A stretch of DNA of 64,000 bases from Phaeobacter sp. 22II1-1F12B (GTDB taxonomy: Bacteria > Pseudomonadota > Alphaproteobacteria > Rhodobacterales > Rhodobacteraceae), in contig NZ_AQQP01000006.1 in assembly GCF_002210165.1 (NCBI RefSeq), positions 1-64,000 of the forward strand, given 5' to 3'. How positions within the stretch are numbered: the first letter of the stretch is position 1; every line of letters begins with the position of its first letter. The notes under the pieces are model-generated. The model made no database searches. It was not told where the DNA came from and saw only the letters and a program-made list of their open reading frames with translations. The position numbers and the translations under genes were made by a program. Positions 60,619 to 64,000 of this stretch are shown piece after piece.

Positions 60619-61422
60619 ATGCCGCGCCAGCCCCGTGCGCTTGGCAGGCTGCGGGTATCCTCAAAGGCGCGTGGCGGACGTTCCGTGCTGGACGATCTGT
60701 ATCAATCCGGTGCATCCAAGGCTCTTTTGCCGCGCGTCAGCGGCCCTGCCCTCACGGCGGTTTCCCTGAATACGGCGGGCGGAATTACCGGCGGCGACCG
60801 CTTTGACGCCACCATCAGTGCGGGCGAAAACAGCCGCCTGACCATGACAACACAGGCGGCCGAGCGGATTTACCGCGCCCAGCCCGGCGAGGTCGGCCGC
60901 ATGTCGACGCGCCTTTGCGTAGCCGAAGGCGCCCGGATCGACTGGCTGCCGCAGGAAACGATCCTGTTCGACCACTGCGCGTTCGAGCGTCGCCTCAGCG
61001 CCGATATTTCTGGCAGCGGGCGGCTTTTGCTGGTCGAACCCGTATTAGCAGGACGTCGCGCCAGCCGCGAAGAAGTTCGCACCGCGCATTTCAGCGACCG
61101 CTATGAAATTCGCCGCGACGGTGAACTTGTCTTTGCCGATGCCACGCGGCTGAACGGGGATGTCGCAGGACATCTCGACGAACGCTTTATCGCCGGGGGC
61201 GCCCGCGCATTCGCCAGCGTTGTTTATATCGCCGACGACGCCGAGAGCTTTCTCGCGCCGCTGAAAAAGCTTATGCCCGAGCGCGGTGGCGTCAGCCTGA
61301 TCCGCCCCGGCGTTCTCTTTGCGCGCCTGCTGGCCGCCGACGGCTACCTGCTGCGCCAAAGCCTTGTGCCGGTTATTGAACGCCTGCAAGATGCCTTGAT
61401 TCCAAGAACATGGACGATTTGA
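60619..61422 (+). CDS. ureD: Urease accessory protein UreD
   Basis: A 267-residue UreD/UreH chaperone needed for nickel insertion. Signatures: [45 protein letters not shown], and [21 protein letters not shown] 60619 is preceded by AGGAAAC. It opens the urease operon, followed one base later by ureA. Confidence 0.95.
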   Translation: MPRQPRALGRLRVSSKARGGRSVLDDLYQSGASKALLPRVSGPALTAVSLNTAGGITGGDRFDATISAGENSRLTMTTQAAERIYRAQPGEVGRMSTRLCVAEGARIDWLPQETILFDHCAFERRLSADISGSGRLLLVEPVLAGRRASREEVRTAHFSDRYEIRRDGELVFADATRLNGDVAGHLDERFIAGGARAFASVVYIADDAESFLAPLKKLMPERGGVSLIRPGVLFARLLAADGYLLRQSLVPVIERLQDALIPRTWTI

Positions 61423-61423
61423 C

Positions 61424-61726
61424 ATGCAATTGACCCCCAGAGAAAAAGACAAGCTGCTGGTCGCTCTTGCCGCCGAAGTTGCCCGCAAGCGACTGGCGCG
61501 CGGCGTCAAGCTGAACCATCCCGAGGCAATTGCCCTGATTACCGATGCGGTTGTCGAAGGCGCCCGCGACGGACGCTCGGTTGCCGAGATGATGGAGGCC
61601 GGGGCCCGCGTCATCACCCGCGATCAATGCATGGAGGGCATCCCTGAGATGATCCATGACGTGCAGGTCGAGGCCACCTTTCCCGACGGTACCAAGCTGG
61701 TCACCGTCCATAATCCCATCCGCTAG
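61424..61726 (+). CDS. ureA: Urease subunit gamma
   Basis: A 100-residue gamma subunit of the nickel urease, normal length. Signatures: [19 protein letters not shown] at the N-terminus, [14 protein letters not shown], and [12 protein letters not shown] at the end. It starts one base after ureD's stop. Gamma, beta and alpha subunits form the catalytic trimer of trimers; here the subunits are separate genes. Confidence 0.97.
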   Translation: MQLTPREKDKLLVALAAEVARKRLARGVKLNHPEAIALITDAVVEGARDGRSVAEMMEAGARVITRDQCMEGIPEMIHDVQVEATFPDGTKLVTVHNPIR

Positions 61727-61750
61727 AATTCCGCAGAAAAGGTCTTTCAC

Positions 61751-61945
61751 ATGATCAAGCAGGCTCACATCTACCTGGCAATCGCCCTGACAAGCCTTGC
61801 CGCCCACCCCGCCCTTGCGCACCAGGGCGATCACGCGCACCTGCACCCGCATGGCGGCGAGAGTTGGCTGGCCATTGTCGCGGCGCTCTTCGTCGTTGCC
61901 GCTGCCATCGGTGCCTATTTCTATACCGGCGGTCCGAGAAAATGA
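61751..61945 (+). CDS. His-rich small membrane protein in the urease operon
   Basis: A 64-residue protein with an N-terminal signal ([16 protein letters not shown]), a His-rich stretch ([13 protein letters not shown]), and a C-terminal membrane helix ([20 protein letters not shown]). It lies between ureA and ureB, and its stop overlaps ureB by four bases. Histidine clusters suit nickel or metal binding at the periplasm or membrane. I recall a similar short gene in Rhodobacterales urease operons. It could help nickel supply, but this is not known. Confidence 0.75.
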   Translation: MIKQAHIYLAIALTSLAAHPALAHQGDHAHLHPHGGESWLAIVAALFVVAAAIGAYFYTGGPRK

Positions 61946-62247
61946 TCCCGGGCGAGCTGTTCCCCGCCCCCGGCGAGATCACCCTGAACGAAGGGCGCGA
62001 GCCGATAACGCTTCAGGTGGCCAACACCGGTGACCGCCCGGTTCAGGTCGGCTCGCATTACCATTTCGCCGAAACCAACCCCGCGCTCGACTTTGACCGC
62101 GACAAGGCGCGCGGCATGCGGCTGGACATTGCCGCGGGAACGGCTGTTCGTTTCGAACCCGGTCAGCGCCGCGATGTCACGCTGATCCCGCTGTCGGGAG
62201 ACCGGCGTGTTTACGGTTTCAACCAAGCCGTGATGGGAGACCTGTAA
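61942..62247 (+). CDS. ureB: Urease subunit beta
   Basis: A 101-residue beta subunit. Landmarks are [39 protein letters not shown], and [21 protein letters not shown] 61942 overlaps the His-rich gene stop. It is followed by a one-base gap to the 113-residue Met-rich gene. Confidence 0.97.
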   Translation: MIPGELFPAPGEITLNEGREPITLQVANTGDRPVQVGSHYHFAETNPALDFDRDKARGMRLDIAAGTAVRFEPGQRRDVTLIPLSGDRRVYGFNQAVMGDL

Positions 62248-62248
62248 C

Positions 62249-62590
62249 ATGGCACGCAAGGGTAATCAGTTCGTAACGCCCGCCGATATGATCGGGCAGT
62301 GGATGAACATGAATATGCTCTGGATCGAAACCATGTCTGTGATGTCGATGCGGATGCTCGGCATGGCCGGCATGTGGTCGGTCACCCCCTCCGAGAACAA
62401 GCGCATGGTGGCCGAGAAACCGCTGGCCTTCATGGGCTCCATTGCAGCCGCCCAACGCGCGGCCCTTGCCGGGAAACGTCCCGACCAGATCGTCGACGTC
62501 GCCGTGACCCGGCTGCGCCGCAAGACCCGCTCCAATACCCGCAGACTGGCCAAGCGGGGCATGACCCGCCGCCCCGGCCCGCGCCGCTGA
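62249..62590 (+). CDS. Met-rich protein between ureB and ureC
   Basis: A 113-residue protein with a very Met-rich N-terminal half (MNMNMLWIETMSVMSMRMLG, residues about 20-39) and a basic C-terminus (RLRRKTRSNTRRLAKRG). It lies one base after ureB and 12 bases before ureC. Similar genes in Rhodobacterales are often labelled antifreeze protein, without experimental support. A role in urease assembly or membrane attachment is possible. The methionines could bind soft metals. Confidence 0.75.
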   Translation: MARKGNQFVTPADMIGQWMNMNMLWIETMSVMSMRMLGMAGMWSVTPSENKRMVAEKPLAFMGSIAAAQRAALAGKRPDQIVDVAVTRLRRKTRSNTRRLAKRGMTRRPGPRR

Positions 62591-62602
62591 AAGGACCGCC
62601 CG

Positions 62603-64000
62603 ATGCCCGCAAAGATCGACCGCGCTGATTATGCCGCCATGTTCGGCCCCACCACCGGGGACCGGCTGCGCCTTGCCGACACCGACCTGATCATCGAGGT
62701 CGAAAGCGACCTGACCGCCGAACGCGCGGCCCAAGGCCTTGGCAGCCGCAATGCGCCGATCTACGGCGAAGAGGTTAAGTTCGGCGGCGGCAAGGTGATC
62801 CGCGACGGTATGGGCCAAAGCCAGATGACCCGCGCGCAAGGGGCCGTCGATACGGTCATCACCAACGCGCTGATCGTCGACCATACCGGCATTTACAAGG
62901 CCGACGTGGGCCTGAAAGACGGGCGCATCCACAAGATCGGCAAGGCGGGCAACCCCGACACCCAGCCCGGCGTCGACATCATTATCGGCCCCGGCACCGA
63001 GATCATCGCGGGCGAAGGCCGCATTCTCACCGCGGGCGGTTTCGACAGCCACATCCACTTTATCTGCCCGCAGCAGATCGAGGACGCGCTGCATTCCGGC
63101 CTGACCACGATGCTTGGCGGCGGCACCGGCCCCGCGCATGGCACGCTGGCCACGACTGTCACCCCCGGCCCCTGGCACATGGCGCGTATGTTGCAGGCCG
63201 CCGATGCCTTCCCGATGAACCTCGCCTTTGCGGGCAAGGGCAATGCCTCGCTGCCCGCCGCGCTGGAAGAACAGATCAAGGGCGGTGCCTGCGCGCTGAA
63301 ACTGCACGAAGACTGGGGCACCACCCCCGCCGCCATCGATTGCTGCCTTGGCGTGGCGGATGCGATGGATGTGCAGGTGATGATCCACACCGATACGCTG
63401 AATGAATCCGGCTTTGTCGAACACACGGTCAAAGCCATGAAGGGCCGCACGATCCACGCCTTTCACACCGAGGGCGCAGGCGGCGGTCACGCGCCGGACA
63501 TCATAAAGATCTGTGGCGAGGCCCACGTCCTGCCCTCTTCCACGAACCCGACACGGCCTTTCACGGTCAACACGCTGGAAGAACATCTCGACATGCTGAT
63601 GGTCTGCCACCATCTCGACAAGTCGATCCCCGAAGACGTGGCTTTCGCCGAATCCCGCATCCGGCGCGAAACCATTGCCGCCGAAGACATCCTGCATGAC
63701 ATGGGCGCCTTTTCGATCATCGCCTCGGACAGTCAGGCAATGGGCCGCGTTGGCGAAGTGCTGATCCGTACGTGGCAGACCGCCGACAAGATGAAGAAAC
63801 AGCGCGGCCGCCTGCCCGAGGAAAAGGGCGACAACGACAACTTCCGCGTTCGCCGCTATATCGCCAAGTATACGATCAACCCGGCCATCGCCCACGGCAT
63901 CTCGAAAGAGATCGGTTCGATCGAGGAAGGCAAGCGCGCCGATCTCGTATTGTGGAACCCGGCCTTTTTCGGCGTAAAACCTGAAATGGTTCTGATGAGC
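62603..64000 (+). CDS. ureC: Urease subunit alpha (partial, 3' end beyond window)
   Basis: The first 466 codons of the alpha subunit (usually near 570). Nickel ligands are His150 and His152 in [12 protein letters not shown], the carbamylated Lys233 in [10 protein letters not shown], later His in HTDTLNES and [15 protein letters not shown], and the flap region with His336 in [10 protein letters not shown]. The N-terminus [20 protein letters not shown] is normal. The frame is open to the last base. The accessory genes ureEFG should follow outside the window. Confidence 0.97.
   Translation, partial: MPAKIDRADYAAMFGPTTGDRLRLADTDLIIEVESDLTAERAAQGLGSRNAPIYGEEVKFGGGKVIRDGMGQSQMTRAQGAVDTVITNALIVDHTGIYKADVGLKDGRIHKIGKAGNPDTQPGVDIIIGPGTEIIAGEGRILTAGGFDSHIHFICPQQIEDALHSGLTTMLGGGTGPAHGTLATTVTPGPWHMARMLQAADAFPMNLAFAGKGNASLPAALEEQIKGGACALKLHEDWGTTPAAIDCCLGVADAMDVQVMIHTDTLNESGFVEHTVKAMKGRTIHAFHTEGAGGGHAPDIIKICGEAHVLPSSTNPTRPFTVNTLEEHLDMLMVCHHLDKSIPEDVAFAESRIRRETIAAEDILHDMGAFSIIASDSQAMGRVGEVLIRTWQTADKMKKQRGRLPEEKGDNDNFRVRRYIAKYTINPAIAHGISKEIGSIEEGKRADLVLWNPAFFGVKPEMVLMS

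Noticed and set aside
62219-63895. 558-codon open frame on the minus strand
   Set aside because: Antisense to ureC, whose nickel ligands and length leave no doubt.

Overview
The window looks like a chromosomal segment of an alphaproteobacterium of the order Rhodobacterales (Roseobacter group). The basis is the gene content and order at the left end (small basic ORF, murA, DUF2948, hisD, UPF0262, low-molecular-weight phosphatase, infA, maf, RNase E/G, yacG, tRNA-Phe), the high-GC codon use, tightly overlapping ATGA/GTGA gene junctions, and a urease operon with two small lineage-type insert genes. No plasmid or phage replication gene, transposase, rRNA or CRISPR array was seen. The assignment rests on recognition of families and synteny, not on a database search.

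Layout. 1-1300: sparse accessory DNA with a possible BON-like remnant and a dimeric alpha/beta-barrel protein, ending at tRNA-Thr(GGT). 1466-10135: core housekeeping block, all on the plus strand, ending in tRNA-Phe(GAA). 10136-15400: a variable segment downstream of tRNA-Phe with an AraC regulator, an acyl-CoA dehydrogenase, a crotonase and a Cys-cluster protein; an imperfect copy of the tRNA-Phe 3' end at its right edge suggests an old integration site. 15970-19471: a two-module enzyme joining a class III aminotransferase to an acyl-ACP-reductase-like module, convergent with a VPLPA-CTERM surface protein. 19920-25177: a membrane protein and a four-gene overlapping operon (glutamine amidotransferase, creatininase, cytosine-deaminase-like hydrolase, FAD oxidoreductase) divergent from a RidA gene. 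25277-27773: HxlR regulator divergent from a hotdog thioesterase and a MATE exporter.

27780-36683: a LacI-controlled ABC importer for a sugar, polyol or triose, ending in a DhaK-DhaL kinase, so uptake and phosphorylation are joined in one operon. 36690-40472: a 1105-residue soluble protein with a papain-like Q-x5-C active-site motif and an acidic 154-residue partner. 40700-44549: lower homoprotocatechuate (4-hydroxyphenylacetate) meta-cleavage genes hpaF-hpaE-hpaD-FAH-fold hydrolase. 44802-52476: a degenerate DgoK-like kinase, a LysR regulator, and a hydantoinase/oxoprolinase A+B, FAD oxidoreductase and uronate-dehydrogenase-like operon. 52875-53638: a small lipoprotein and a peroxiredoxin. 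54003-60186: urea ABC transporter urtABCDE on the minus strand. 60619-64000: divergent urease operon ureD-ureA-orf-ureB-orf-ureC, the last gene cut by the window edge.

How it fits together: the right end forms a complete urea capture and hydrolysis unit. The middle is a series of nitrogen- and carbon-scavenging catabolic cassettes, each with its own regulator and visible operator candidates. The least explained items are the aminotransferase-reductase fusion (15970-18633) and the papain-like protein with its partner (36690-40472).
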